The position numbers and the translations under genes are program-made. Under the pieces are notes generated by a model. That model was not told where the DNA came from. It searched no databases and was given only the letters and a program-made list of their open reading frames with translations. Positions 1 through 11,235 of a stretch of DNA of 64,000 bases are shown one piece after another. This DNA comes from Cervus elaphus (lineage: Eukaryota > Chordata > Mammalia > Artiodactyla > Cervidae): positions 8,861,501 to 8,925,500 of the forward strand of contig NC_057818.1 of assembly GCF_910594005.1 (NCBI RefSeq). Reading direction: 5' to 3'. Numbering within the stretch: position 1 is the stretch's first letter; every line of letters begins with the position of its first letter.

Positions 1-435
1 CAGGCAATAAAATACCATTAAGTTACAACTGGTTTTTGCAGAATGGCTGCCAGGTCAAAATAAGAATAGTTACCTGCTGTTTTACCCTCTGGGGTCTTTG
101 CATGGACCATGCCAGCTAAGTCTAGGTCTTATTCTCTTGTTCTTGAGTTTCTTTTAACAGGACCTTAACCCGTAACTCACTCTTATGCCCTGCTCTTTTA
201 AACCAACCCAACTGTAGCCCCAACATACATTCTTGTGACCACGACAACACTTACCACCACTGCCTACCCTGCCCTCCCCTATTTTCCACAAATGTAATCA
301 GTTCTGTGACGTCACTGTCCTCTAGGTCTTGAATTATCAGTTCATTTCAAAAAACTCAAATACATTCTCTATACCACATGTTCTGGATGTCAGGGCCCAT
401 CCATGACTTTATTCAGTTCACTTGTTTATCTAGGA
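1..435. other. Unassigned single-copy-looking DNA
   Basis: No repeat family or gene is recognised. It contains one perfect palindromic cAMP-response-element word (TGACGTCA, 307-314). A single 8-mer match of this kind is not evidence of function. Confidence 0.5.
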
Positions 436-733
436 CTGTGCTGGGTTTTCACTGCTGCGTGGGCCTTTCTCTAGTTGTGGTGAGTGGGGGCTACTCTGGA
501 GTGGTGCATGGGCTTCTCACTGCAGCGGCTTCTCATGCCGTGGAGGTGGAGCACAGCTCTAGGGCGTGCGGGCTTCAGTGGTTGTGGCCCGCGGGCTGTA
601 GAGCACAAGCTCAATAGTTGGGGTGCACCGGCTTAGTTGCTCTGAGGTATGTGGGATCTTCCCAAACTGGAGATCAAATCCGTGTCTTTGCATTGGCAGG
701 TGAATTCTTTACCACTGAGCCACCAGGGAAGAC
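436..733 (-). repeat. CHR-type SINE (cetartiodactyl tRNA-derived)
   Basis: Read on the minus strand, the element starts at 733 with the tRNA-like head (CTTCCCTGGTGGCTCAG, then GGTAAAGAATTC). It continues into a body rich in 'right/wrong-reading' GC motifs and ends near the sequence GCTGGGTTTTCACTGCTGC. The long body (about 300 bases) fits the CHR/CHRL group rather than Bov-tA. CHR SINEs are shared by cetaceans, hippos and ruminants, so this insertion predates the Bov-tA burst. The 79-codon open frame across it is a chance reading. Confidence 0.75.
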
Positions 734-744
734 TTTTTTTAAAT

Positions 745-845
745 AACTTACTGAGCAGCTAGTATATACTAGTCACTCTCCTGGAGAAGCAAAGGTATGC
801 AGAGAAGGTTCCTGACCTCAAGAAGCTTAGTTTATTCAATCACAA
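745..845 (-). repeat. L2 LINE 3' fragment
   Basis: The plus strand reads as the reverse complement of the L2 3' end: TTACTGAGCAGCTAGTATA, then a CCTGACCTCAAGAAGCTTAG block. It lies directly beside the CHR SINE at 436-733, which may have landed in or next to it. Confidence 0.6.
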
Positions 846-1284
846 GATATATCCTCCATACCCTCCATCCACTCAGTGGAGAATAGGTTTCATCATTAAA
901 TGACTTGAAAACAGAGTTGAATTCCCTTACCCTCCATATCCACTGTGGTATCTCAGGATGACAGGTTTTCCATTTTTTGTTTTAACTGGCCAAGTCCCAG
1001 TTAGTCAGTCGCCCTTTAGGAAAGAGCTCAAAGACTTCCTTTTTCTTCCTCGTACTGATCAACTTGGATAACTGGGATTACTATGCCGGGTTAGTAAAGT
1101 ACCAGCCCAAACAAACAAAATTAACACTTTTTTTTCAGACTGTAAAACTATTTCATTAGTAAACGCATGAATTGTTTCTGTTTTTGAAGTACCAGGACAG
1201 TCTTTACAAACTCCAGAAGTCCTTTCACAGGACTCTAGAAGTATTTAGATGGTGGAGATGCAACCACAGCCTGGAACAAGAATA
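846..1284. other. Unassigned DNA
   Basis: No recognisable repeat or coding signal. The stretch is moderately AT-rich with short T-runs around 1,126-1,135. Confidence 0.5.
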
Positions 1285-1480
1285 GAAATCCTGAGAAACT
1301 GTCATCTATGTGTCAGGCACTTTTCTTGTCTCAGCTCTGCCACTTGCTGTGTGACCTTAGGAAGGTCACGGGCTCTCTCCAGGTCTCAGTTTCCCCTTCC
1401 TTCAAGGGTGGATTATACAGACTTAGAGGATGCAATGAAGTAATGAGGAAGCCTCTTACTGAAGTGCCTGGCACATTTTT
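1285..1480 (+). repeat. MIR SINE fragment
   Basis: It shows the MIR core order: CAGCTCTGCCACTTGCTGTG, GACCTTAGGAAGGTCACG, CTCAGTTTCC, then GTGCCTGGCACAT near 1,464-1,476. MIR is an ancient tRNA-derived SINE mobilised by L2. The three overlapping short open frames here are by-products. Confidence 0.75.
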
Positions 1481-2654
1481 TGAAACATGGTCCTGCCCAG
1501 AAAGGGGAAGATAGCTGTTACTGTTTTTCAGATTCCCTTTAGTGCACCCTCTTTTCAACTTTCTTACTGCAGAACAACCCATGGCTTTTCAGAGTCTGGA
1601 GCACTAGATTTTAAGGATGAAACTGAATAGGATGGCTTGGCCAGGACAGGGAAGAATTAATGCAGGTGAGCTGGCTGGTTTCCATAAACCACATAGAATT
1701 TAATTGGAAGCAGTGGTGTTTTCTATGGCTGGGAGACAAAAGAACGGAGGCAGCTCATTACATGGATGTGTCGGTCCTGATCTGGTGAGATTGAGAACCG
1801 GAGAGAGGACCAGCAATTACTTAGGCTTGAGTAAATCAATTAGTTGTTGATGAAGGCTCCTGAGGAATCTACACTGCACCAGGCTCATGCAGGATTATCG
1901 GTTGAGGTAGGGCCGCTAAGGTCAGTTTGGAGTGTTTGTCCCAGTAAAATGTGATATTCCAAATCTCTCTCGGGCTCACACTGAGAGAAAAGATGAAATA
2001 AAAAAGCCAACTTTTTTATACTCCACCAATCCAGGTTTGTGGGAGCTGTGGGGGGAGAAAGCTAGTGTCTTCGTTGGTTGGTTTATTCCAAGTCTCCTGG
2101 CTCCGTCGTAGATGGAATTTACGGTTGGTTCTAAGGAGTGATGAAACCCCATCCATTCTGATTTTCACCTTCACATTGTTGTAGCTTCTCACTGGGCTCC
2201 TCCAGCCTTCCCCGCCCCTCCCCACCGCACATTCTCTTCCTCCCTGGGGGAGATCTGCACCCACTGGGCCACTGTTGTAACACTCCATGTTTGACTGTTT
2301 GGCATTGTCTCATGGCCTGTGAATTGCCTGGGTTAGAAGCTGCGGGCAACACTGGTGAATAGCTTATGTAAAGAGCAAAGACATGACAAAACCCCTTCTT
2401 CACATGCTGTTTGTTGGAACTCTAGGCCACGAACTTTGTGCGATTCTAAAATGGGCATATGACGCAGTGACGTGTCAATATGCACACATGCTTGTTATCA
2501 CTGTGGATCTTCTGGGGTGATCCAGTCCGCTGAGAATGAAGAGTTCTGCCTCCTGCTTGGCTTGCTATTCAATTTCCAGGCAGCATCCCTTCAAAATTGT
2601 AAGAGCTGGCTTTAATTTCATTTTGTGGCAACATACCTCTAGTATATTAAGTAT
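1481..2654. other. Unassigned DNA
   Basis: About 1.2 kb with no recognised repeat. Short open frames on both strands (for example minus 2,016-2,288) have no splice-like boundaries and no domain I recognise. A pyrimidine-rich tract lies at about 2,185-2,250. Confidence 0.45.
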
Positions 2655-2838
2655 CTTTGAAAGAAAGCGAAAGTCGCTCAGTTGTGTCCAACTCCTTGTG
2701 ACCGCATGGAATTCTCCAGGCCAGAACACTGGAATGGGTAGCGGTTCCCTTCTCTAGGAGATCTTTCCAACCCAGGGATTGAACCCAGGTCTCCGGTCTT
2801 GCAGGTGGATTCTTTACCAGCTGAGCCACCAGGGAAGC
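2655..2838 (-). repeat. Bov-tA SINE
   Basis: The minus-strand head at 2,838 reads CTTCCCTGGTGGCTCAGCTGG, which holds the Pol III box A-like part of a tRNA-Glu-derived head. Box B-like sequence follows (GGGTTCAATCCCTGGG), then the Bov-A part ending in a CGACTTTCGCTTTC-like tail. Bov-tA is restricted to ruminants and is a main reason for the species call. The overlapping minus open frames are translations of this SINE. Confidence 0.92.
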
Positions 2839-3567
2839 ATAGTCTTATTAATCTATTAAAACTGTAACATGTACCTAATTGCACCCACATCTGTGTCGTT
2901 AGGAATCATTCGTTGCAAGTTACCCAACAGGTCTGAGGACACAGAAGTCTTTTCTTAAGCCATACATCTTCAGAGCAGACATGTATTATATCTATATAAT
3001 GAAGCAGTTGTCTGACTAGCTATGTAACAACTCAGGTGTTTTTAAATAAGTATAAAAAATGTAGCATGGAAACTTAATTCTGCTCCTGAAGCAGGTTGAT
3101 AAATCTAGCCAAACATCTTTATTTTTTTACAGTACATTAAGGGAACATTTTTATTTAGTAGAGCCATAGATCTTCACATTATTGGGAAGTGTGTTCTTAT
3201 ATTGCATTTTTGTCTTCAGAATTGCCTTAGGAAGACATCCTTTCACTGGGAGTCCTATTGATGTTATTCTGGGGGAAGAAACTCAGCTCAAACTTGATTT
3301 GAATTAATTGGACACTCCAGAACTGTGTCTTTATACCCCTCAACACCAAAGTCTTTGTCTGCAGAGGAGTTTTGCTTTTAAAAGCATGGGCAGGGTTTTT
3401 TTTTTTTTTTTAAACTGGATGATGAATACATGGTTTGCCAAACTATTCTCTCAACTTTTTGTGCACTTTGAAATTTTCTGTAATAACTAGTCTTTTAAAA
3501 GGAACTGGAAACATTGGGGGAAAGGATACTTGTGGAAAACCGGCTAAAATTAATTTCCCATCAATAC
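2839..3567. other. Unassigned AT-rich DNA
   Basis: AT-rich sequence with a 15-base T-run at about 3,395-3,411. No repeat family or gene is recognised with confidence. The text after the T-run could be an old LINE remnant, but I cannot place it. Confidence 0.45.
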
Positions 3568-3668
3568 ATTAGCACTCACTGTGCCCTAGACTTTGAACTA
3601 AGGACCGCAGGGTGGAAACAAGAAACTGTCCTCCAAGAAACTCAGCCTTTGGTGGAAGTGACAGATGC
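3568..3668 (-). repeat. L2 LINE 3' fragment
   Basis: Reverse-complement L2 3' pattern: TTAGCACTCACTGTGCCCTA followed by TGTCCTCCAAGAAACTCAG. It directly precedes the MLT1 LTR. Confidence 0.5.
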
Positions 3669-3674
3669 TTCCTA

Positions 3675-4020
3675 AGGACTGAACGTTTATCACCACTCCC
3701 CACCCCATACCCAGAAGTTTTTGTGTTGAAGTCTACACTCCGATGTGATAGTATTTGGAAGTGGAGCCTCTGAGAGGTAACTGGGTCATAAGGGTGAAGC
3801 CCTCGTGAATGGGATCAGTGTCCTTACAAGACAAGACTCAAGAAAGATGGTTTCTCTCTCCCCTCATCTGCAAACCAGGAAGAGAGCGCTCATCAGACAC
3901 CAGATCTGCTGGCACCTTGATCATGGACTTCCCAGCCTCCAGAACTGTGAGAGATGAGTGTCTGTTGTTTGAGCCACTCTGTCTGTGGTATCCTGTTAGA
4001 ACAGCCTGAGCTAAGGCACC
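3675..4020 (+). repeat. MLT1/MST-like LTR (ERVL-MaLR)
   Basis: Landmarks appear in the order of a MaLR LTR. A GTTGAAGTCTACACTCC block near the 5' end is followed by GGAGCCTCTGAGAGGTAACTGGGTCAT, then ACTTCCCAGCCTCCAGAACTGTGAGA at 3,926-3,953, then TTGAGCCACTCTGTCTGTGG. It ends with a CAGCCTGAGCTAAGGCA-like terminus. These are old, non-autonomous solo LTRs. No internal region is seen beside it. Confidence 0.8.
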
Positions 4021-4099
4021 GCTACACCTATAGTTCTGGAGACCACATGAGCTGTGATGGGCTAAACGATGCTACAGTGAAACTGCTCTAGGAGCAGAG

Positions 4100-4400
4100 C
4101 TCCTGCAATTTATCTCAACAGTTGGACTCTGGGAAAATTTCCTAGAGAAGGGAATAATTGAGTGGATATTAAATGATGGTCATGAATTTAAAATTCCAAG
4201 GAAGGTGTACACAAAATAGTACAGATACAGATTAACAAAGATGGCACTACAGGGAGCGTTCCATGTTCCCTGCCTCCCATAAAGGCGTCTAGAGCTATTT
4301 GGGGGCTAGTTATTAATAGGATTCAGAGGGAAATGAGGCTAGAAAGCTGAGTTAAAGGCTAGAGCATTCAGTCTCAGGATGAGGCACATGAAATTTAACT
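4100..4400 (-). repeat. Probable internal L2 fragment
   Basis: Weak but ordered resemblance to reversed L2: a TTTCCTAGAGAAGGGAATAATTGAG block, then a GAGCGTTCCATGTTCCCTGC block, then GGCTAGAGCATTCAG. Divergence is high and the boundaries are approximate. Confidence 0.35.
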
Positions 4401-5374
4401 TGGAGAATTAGAAACTCATTCAACGGATGGGATAAAGGGAGTATAATGCTTCCAATTTGGTTTTAAAAGAATAATGTTATTAGCAATGTGAAGGATTTCA
4501 GGGTTTAAACTGAATTTTAGCCAGAAGTTAGCTCATTAGCCAGAGTGCCTTCAGCAATTTCAAAGAAAGGCAGTAAGCTTGCATGAAGCTGGGTGGCAGT
4601 GGTTCAGAGAGGGTGCACTGCATGCAGGACACAGAGAAAGGTTTAGACAAAACTCAGCACACTAATTGGATGGAATGATGTAGAGACTGTTGCTGCATTG
4701 CTAGTTGCCAGACTCCCAAATTCTTCCTCGTGTTTCTTTGATGTGAGAGGTTTCCTTGCACTGCTCAACCCCACCTGGTGCCTAGCTCAATTAGAGGATA
4801 AAGAAGGGGCAGAAAAGGTCAGAGGGAAAGAGAGAGAATAAACGGCTGATGTGGGATGAGGTAAGGAGGGTTCAGGGAAGGGGGAACCACTGACGGTCAA
4901 AACCAGGGGAGCCTGTTCAAGACCACCTTCAAGGAACTCACAGAGGTGAAGGGACCAGGGAGAGAGCGTGTTACAATAGCAGCACAGCCTCTTTCTTCCT
5001 GCTGACTCTCTCATTTGGGTACCATGGCTCATGCAACCCAAGAACCACCCAGGTCCAGATCTTCATCCTGAGACCCACCGCATGGGTCCACTTCCCTGCA
5101 CACCGACTACGGTTCGAGGTGGTCAGGGATAGGATGTCAGTCAAAGACAGTTGTTAACATCAAAATGGCACCTCAAAGTGAAGTAGGAGCTTCCACAGTC
5201 ATTGGTTCTGTATCTCTGAGATTTTTGTAGCATTTTACAGATGATAAAACAGGCATCTCACTGGACTGTGAGCCAGACTGGACTCAGGTGCAGGGTCATG
5301 CACAGTACTGTGACATCTGTCCACACGCACAGGCCTTGAATCCCAAGACCTCATGTCTTTCAATCTCTTATTTA
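4400..5374. other. Unassigned DNA
   Basis: No family recognised. A purine-rich tract lies at about 4,798-4,880. Confidence 0.45.
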
Positions 5375-5500
5375 TCCCTTTGGTAATCATACATTGAATG
5401 CCAACTGTCAGGCACTGTGCTAGACACTGAGGGGAACATTGTACACATACAGACACAATTTCTGCTCTCAAGGAAATGACAGTCTGGTGAGAGAGAGATG
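5375..5500 (-). repeat. L2 LINE 3' fragment
   Basis: Reads as reversed L2: TTGAATGCCAACTGTCAGGC, ACTGTGCTAGACACTGAGG, then TCTGCTCTCAAGGAAATGACAGTCTGGTG. Confidence 0.75.
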
Positions 5501-5574
5501 TCTCAAATAACAAGTAATATCAAGAAAGAACAAGAGCAGCACTCAAGGGAAAGAAACGCTGACCCATTATATCT

Positions 5575-5800
5575 GGAGATATTTACTAAACACCCACTCT
5601 ATGCCAAACCCTCTACTAAACCCTGAAGATACAGAGGGATTGCAACATGTGCCCTCCAAGAACTTGCTGTCTAGAGCAAGGAGCCTTGTAAACGCAGCCA
5701 TGTAGCTAGCATGAGGGGGCCAACAGTATGAGACCCCGGCAGAGCAGTTAGCTGTTTGGAGATGCAGATCTAGGATCAGAGAAAGGTTTTCAGAGGCTAT
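5575..5800 (-). repeat. L2 LINE 3' fragment, second copy
   Basis: The same 3'-end pattern occurs about 170 bases after the first copy: ATTTACTAAACACCCACTC, a CTATGCCAAACCCTCTACT block, then CCTCCAAGAACTTGCTGTCTAGAG. Two copies of the same L2 segment imply separate insertions or an old local duplication. Confidence 0.7.
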
Positions 5801-7111
5801 ACATTAAATCACTTGCAAAGAAGGAGTATGAATTCTTCGGGTGCATGTAGAACTACGCCTCCAATACGGTACATAGAGAAAGGGCGTTAGGACGCCTTTA
5901 TCTCTTTATCTCGAAAATAAAGAAAGTCTCCGAGCTTACATTGCACCATGTTGGTAGAAGCTCAGGGTTATTTATTTATTAGCTTAGGGTTTATTTATTG
6001 GCTTAGGGTTGATTTCCATTGCCACAGACCAGCTCTGTGTTCCTAAACCAGTGTGTATCAATAAATACTTAAATTTTAAAAATGGTGTGATTAAAAGAAA
6101 TGGCATCTCTCTCTATTCAGACCAGGAAGGAATTATTCAAATTTGAAAAGTGAATTTATCTTAACATGTGCGGGGAGAGATTCAGCACCATGCCCCTCAC
6201 TGTCTCCTGGCGGCCAGCAGGAAGCACGGAGTCTGACTCTCTGTGACAGAGGTCCTCAGATTTGCAGCAGAGACACCCAGTCACTCTGTGTGCTGAGAGG
6301 CAAGTTCAAGAACTCCCCCGTGGTTGGAAAGAGTTCATTTTAACCAAAGAAGCTAGGGGTCGATGGCCTCTCAAATGAAATAGATAAGGCGAACAGAGGG
6401 TTCTTGTCAGAAACAAATGTTATGTCTCTCCCCTCATGAAAAGCTTACAGATATTATCAGTAGGAGTCTAGTTGGGCCTAAAACAAGTCCCTGAGAAGTA
6501 ATATTAACCAGACGCTTGGCAGATCGTTTATTTATCTCTCCCTGAATTCAATAAAGAGAGCCATATATAAATAAGGGAAAATAATGCAACTGTTAGTCAT
6601 TTATCACTGGATAGAAAGCCATTGTTGCCCTTATCTCTTCAATGATGTTCTGTTTCCACTGGTAATGAATTACAGGGTTGCCACATCCCTGTGACAGGGA
6701 GCCCAGCTAGGGGCCACAGCTCAGACCCTCTGTCCCGAAGGCCGGGTGGCATCTGCCCTTAGATTTCTGTGGGCAGTCCAAGGTCAAGGACTGGTATTCT
6801 GCTTGGGAGAAAAAGACATTATTTCCAAGAAATATTTATTCCTATCTTTTAGGTGCCTCTGAGGGAGGTATGGCTAAAGGGCTCATTAATGAGGCAGCAT
6901 TTTATTCATTATTTCCAGAGTTCCCATCCTCCTTTTGGCCATTTACTAAAGGAACATACTCAACTTGTCTTCCGAGAAAAGGGTAGTTAGCACAGGTTGC
7001 AATTTACCAGAGTTGGAGGCTGAGGAATCAAAATGGTGGCTCATTTGACCACGGTGATCATTTTATTGATGAAACTGCTGCTACTGATGGTAGGTAGTGT
7101 CTACTGCATAC
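5801..7111. other. Unassigned DNA with possible conserved island
   Basis: No repeat is recognised. A near-tandem AGCTTAGGGTT / TTATTTATT pattern occurs at 5,968-6,012. The part at 6,430-6,960 is AT-rich and carries GATA-like (CTTATCTC) and homeodomain-like (TAATGAATTA, CATTAATGA) words. It is discussed as a candidate conserved non-coding element. Confidence 0.4.
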
Positions 7112-7318
7112 TTACCACCTGGTGGCTCAGACGGTAAAGAATCTGCCTGCAATGCAGGAGACCTGAGTTCGATCCCTGGGTTGGGAAGATTCCCTGGAGG
7201 AGGGCATGGCAGCCCAGTATTCTTGCCTGGAGAGTCCCCATGGACAAAGGAGTCTGGCAGGCTACAGTCCATGGGGTCGCAGAGAGTCGGACTTGACCAA
7301 GTGACTAAGAACACACAC
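7112..7318 (+). repeat. Bov-tA SINE
   Basis: Plus-strand head (CCTGGTGGCTCAGACGGTAA), box B-like GTTCGATCCCTGG, then the Bov-A part (TATTCTTGCCTGGAGAGTCC to CATGGGGTCGCAGAGAGTCG). It ends in an (AC)-rich tail at about 7,309-7,322. Confidence 0.93.
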
Positions 7319-7332
7319 ACGTGCACAGGCAT

Positions 7333-7515
7333 TGTCTAAAGCACTTTACATGAGCTGTTTTATTTAGTTCTCCCCATAGACTTATGTGTGGGTCCTGTTT
7401 TTAATTTTTATTTTACAAAGAAGGAAACTAAAAGCCTGAGAGGATGAGTATCCTGCCCATTGTCACAGAGCCAATCAGCAGTGAGAGGAGACTTGAACCT
7501 AGGGCCTGACTGCAT
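7333..7515 (-). repeat. MIR SINE
   Basis: Reversed MIR: AAAGCACTTTACATGAGCTG, TTATTTAGTTCTCCCCATAG, ACAAAGAAGGAAACTAAAAGCC, then CATTGTCACAGAGCCAATCAGC and ACTTGAACCTAGG. Confidence 0.8.
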
Positions 7516-7667
7516 CGCCTTTCTTGTGAGCTGGGCTGGACAAACCTGTGATATACCTTCTGGTTGGCATGCATGATGAGGAAGTGAGGACAAAGCCACT
7601 GGTTGGCATCTTGTAGAGCAGAGCAAAGCACATGGATTTAGGGCTCCTGGAACCAGCAACATTCTAA

Positions 7668-7850
7668 AGAGTGAAAGTGATATGGCCAGGTTTGAATTTT
7701 AGGAACCCCAATCTCTGACAGCACTGCAGGAAATGGGCAGAGTGAGAACACAGAGGCCATGAGGCAGGCCAAACAGCCGGGCCGCTGAGTAGCAGGTACT
7801 AGTGAAAGAAGGCGGCAATCGTGAAGATGGGCAGGGAGGCATGTCCCAAG
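7668..7850 (-). repeat. Probable L2-group fragment
   Basis: GTGATATGGCCAGGTTTGAA followed by a CTCTGACAGCACTGCAGG block resembles the reversed 'variance from the group' region of L2. Divergent, with approximate ends. Confidence 0.4.
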
Positions 7851-9394
7851 GGACTAGTTAACGGGCTGTCCTGGCACCATGCATGAGTATCTTAGCCACA
7901 AGGCTAAGTTCCAGGTTCACTCTCTTAGTAACATCTTTCATTAGCCTTTTAAGGAAGTGTACCCTGAATGCTTGGTTGGAATATACAGTTTCTTTCTCAA
8001 TTCCTTCTCATATTCCCAGGGAAGAGGAAGACCATCTTGGAGTACCAGTATCACTGATAGAATAGACACAAATTGGGCTACATGCTTAGTATCTCTGCTG
8101 GGAGCTGTCCTGACCCATATCCTCTGTCCATCCGGCAACAGCATAGGCCCCTGAATGAGAAAAATTAATCATAGGTGGTATCAGACCCAAAGAAGGCTAA
8201 AGGCTCTTCTCTAGGAATATAGAATAACTAATAAGACCCCAAATTCAGTCTGCCTGGTTTCCAGAGTAGACATATAGGTGAACATTTTTAGTCATGTGAA
8301 CTGGGGAAGGAAAAAAAAAAGATTTCAGCCACAAGGAGGGATGGACTAGAGAGGCACAAAGAAATGTTTAGATTCAAATTCAAGCCCAATGTTGGATCCT
8401 TCCCTGCCCTTGAAAATCCTGATATAACCCACAGACTTATAATACAAACTTCCCTTTCCCCAGTTCTTCTAGTTAAAGCTGATCTGAGTTGCTTCGAACC
8501 AAAAGACTCCTAATTATGGAGATCCTACAGGCCCCCTGAGCTCTATGTGATCTTCTTTATCCCAGCTCCTTCCCTGGGGCCTCACCAACCCATCATCAGT
8601 GAAATGGGAGAAACAGTAGAAAATATGTCCTCTGGGGCTGTATTATGTTCCATAGGCAGTTAAAGGGCCAGCTCAGCTATTGAGCAACTACTATATGCAG
8701 GGATGGTACCAAATATGAGGTCTCAGTCATATGTTTGACAATCTTTACGAGAGATAATTGGAATGCATAAGTGGGTTACTTGTGCTTTGTGGACTAACTT
8801 ATGAATGCCCGGTACCTCCCAGTAAAAGTTACGACTACATAGGTTCAGACCATCAAAGAATGCACCCCCACCCCCTCCACTGCTTCTCTGGCCCATGGTC
8901 TTTTAGCTGTGCCTGCTGGACACTGCTGGCTGACCTGATGACTCTCCCTAGACCAGACAAGCAGGAACCAGCAATCCTCGGGGACCCTGAGGCTGCCAAG
9001 AGGCAACACACCTACCATCACTGGCACCTCCTTCATTCCTCTGCCTGTAGTGCTGGGGCGGTAACTCTTATTAACTGATGAACTAGGAACCTTCTTATTT
9101 ATATCCCTCTGCATGGTGGGAGGTGTAACAAAATTTTGCTTTGATTTTTGGCTAGCTATTGAGTCAGCCAGCAAAATCATCATACTCAGTTACTAACAAG
9201 GGATACTCTACAAATGGTTCTTCCCCCAAACACGGCCAAGAAAGCAGACCGAGAACCCTCAGCTTCTCGTCTGATAGTTGGGCCTTCATCACAGATGTTA
9301 CTTGTCTTAGTGTTTCAACACCTACTTTCAAGAAGACCGGGTCACAGGCACTTCATATGGATCACCTAGTGAATCCCAAAGACTGTATGGGTTA
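7851..9394. other. Unassigned DNA
   Basis: About 1.5 kb without a gene. A short MIR/L2-like patch may lie at 8,680-8,755 (TTGAGCAACTACTATATGCA). The open frames of 106 and 112 codons around 8,758-9,183 overlap on opposite strands and have no splice-like limits or domain I recognise. An 11-base A-run lies at about 8,311-8,321. Confidence 0.45.
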
Positions 9395-9530
9395 ACTCAG
9401 TATTTTACATATGAAGAACTTGAAGCACAGAGAAATTAAATGGAATGTGTTCCAAGTTACTCAGGGAGTGTGCATGTGACCTCAATCTGAATGGTCTAAT
9501 TCCAGAACTTATGCATGACCCACTGCTTCC
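9395..9530 (-). repeat. MIR fragment
   Basis: Reversed MIR middle: TTTTACATATGAAGAACTTG, AAGCACAGAGAAATTAAATGG, AAGTTACTCAGGGAGTG, then a degraded 5' head. Confidence 0.6.
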
Positions 9531-9597
9531 CATTGTTTGACACCAGTGTGGAGATGGTCACGTTCGTGCCTGGATAAAGGAGATGAGGAAAGGGAAC

Positions 9598-9705
9598 AAA
9601 ACTCAGCACGTATTACATACTAGATACTATACTATGTCTCGGCCACTGCATGGACATTATTTTGCTTAATTATCAAGACAATCTTGTGAACTTCTGAAAT
9701 AACTT
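9598..9705 (-). repeat. MIR fragment
   Basis: Reversed MIR 3' part: GCACGTATTACATACTAGAT, then CATGGACATTATTTTGCTTAAT and CAAGACAATCTTGTGAA. The 9,395-9,530 piece is a different part of the MIR consensus in the same orientation, so the two are separate copies or a rearranged one. Confidence 0.55.
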
Positions 9706-9739
9706 GAAACATATATATTTATCTTCATGGTACACCTCC

Positions 9740-10760
9740 TAACTCCCCAACTCTGCCCCAAAAGAGTTTTTGCCTACCTCAAAGTCCTAAAGATAGACAG
9801 CTATGTGTTATTATAGAAAGTTAAGAGATTTTACGTTTCCCTATAAGATTCATCTCAGGTTAATTTTTGTCTATGGAGTGAGGTAGGGGTCAAGACGTTT
9901 TTTTTTTCCCTCTGTGCTTATCCAGATGTTCCACAAAAACAAACTGATTGAATACAGTGTATGTGAATCTATTTCTGCACATCATTTTATTTCATGGATC
10001 CAGCTGTCTAAAGTCTAGAAGAAAATAAAGAGATGCAGCATCTCATAGGAGTAGAACTTTCTGCTTTTCAGAGTTAATACCGGCAACGTTTTAGGCTATT
10101 TTCCTTTGGACACACACACACACATTTTTAACATAATTCTTAGGATACTGTATATATAAATGTTTATCTTGCTCTCTTTTTTTAACTTAACATTAGAAGA
10201 GGCACATTTTCCATGTCATTAAATATCTTTTGAAAACATTTTTTTATGGCTGCATATGTTCTCTCATTTCTATTTAACATAATTTATTTAACCATTTTGG
10301 CATGCATTTCATTCCCACATTTTTGCTATTTATAAATAATGTTGCAATGAACATATTTGTGCATAAATATTCATATGCATTTTTGACTTTGCCCCAAGAA
10401 GAAAAATGACTGTGTCAAAGGGCATGAACTTTCTTAGGCAGTCCATATATTCTGCCAAATTACGTTCCATATCAATTGTATAACTTAAACTCCCTCAGGC
10501 ACTTTATATGAATGCTTATTTTTCTGTATTCTAGCCAAACTTGAATATTACCATTTTTTTTGAATATTACCATTTTAAAATCTCTGTTAATTTTATAGCT
10601 AAAGCGCTTCTTTATCCATATCCTAATTTGCTTTAACTTACTTTCCAATAAACTGAATATTTTTGCATATTTAGGAATTTGCACTTCTTCTTCTGTGTCT
10701 TGTCTGGTTGATATCTTTAGCCCAAGATACTGCTATTCAGAGTTTAGTGAGGGTATTTTT
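9740..10760 (-). repeat. Old L1 (L1M-type) fragment, 3' region
   Basis: Reversed L1 text includes TTTTTGTCTATGGAGTGAGG followed by a T-run and CTTATCCAGATGTTCCAC (9,866-9,940). Later come ATGGCTGCATATGTTCTCTC, the CATAATTTATTTAACCATTTTGG block, TTTGCTATTTATAAATAATG and ATTCTGCCAAATTACGTTCC (10,246-10,470). This order is the 3' part of an old mammalian L1. No intact reading frame remains. The 70-codon open frame at 10,472-10,684 is noise, although its 3' duplicated TTGAATATTACCATTTT motif (10,543 and 10,561) marks a small tandem duplication. Confidence 0.7.
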
Positions 10761-11074
10761 CCTTAATCATTCCTATGTAGAAGACCTCATAAATTAATTT
10801 TTAAAAATTCTTAGTCAGATAAGGAGTTCTGCTATTTCTTTGGTAAGTTTTCTATATGCATAATTAATGTCCCTCTTGTCAGAGAGCTCGTGGCAAACAG
10901 GACAGCAGACACCGCTTGCAAATAACTGCGGTGCACACGAAGAACAATAAAGTACTCTAAAGGATTCAAATGAAATGTTATGGCTATTCAGATAAGGAAG
11001 AGAACATTCCCAGCTAAGAGAAGCAGAGACAACCACACAGGGGATGTTGCTTTGTAGCTATTCTCTAATGTATG

Positions 11075-11235
11075 AATCATGACCATAAATTTCGAGCTTT
11101 GTTTCATCAGAATCACTTGAAGTGTTTGTCAAAACATATACTGCTGGTCTGAGGTGGGACCTGGGTCTCTGCCTTTCTAACAGGCTCCCAGCTCATTACA
11201 TGCTTCTGGCCCATACGCTGAGAACCCAGGAACTA
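11075..11235 (-). mobile_element. MER5A hAT-Charlie element
   Basis: CATCAGAATCACTTGAAGTG, TGGTCTGAGGTGGGACCTGG, CTTTCTAACAGGCTCCCAG, then a CATACGCTGAGAACCCA terminus. This is the MER5A layout of a short non-autonomous DNA transposon with 'GAGAACC' terminal repeats. Confidence 0.7.

Noticed and set aside
307..314. Perfect CRE palindrome as a regulatory site
   Set aside because: A single 8-base match in 64 kb is compatible with chance, and no promoter context is visible.
3675..4020. Intact endogenous retrovirus next to the MLT1 LTRs
   Set aside because: All MLT1 copies in the window are solo LTRs or LTR fragments. No gag, pol or env-like coding text flanks them.
7112..7200. tRNA-Glu-like head as a tRNA gene
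   Set aside because: It is the 5' part of a Bov-tA SINE. It has box A/B-like words but no complete cloverleaf, and the same text recurs across the window.
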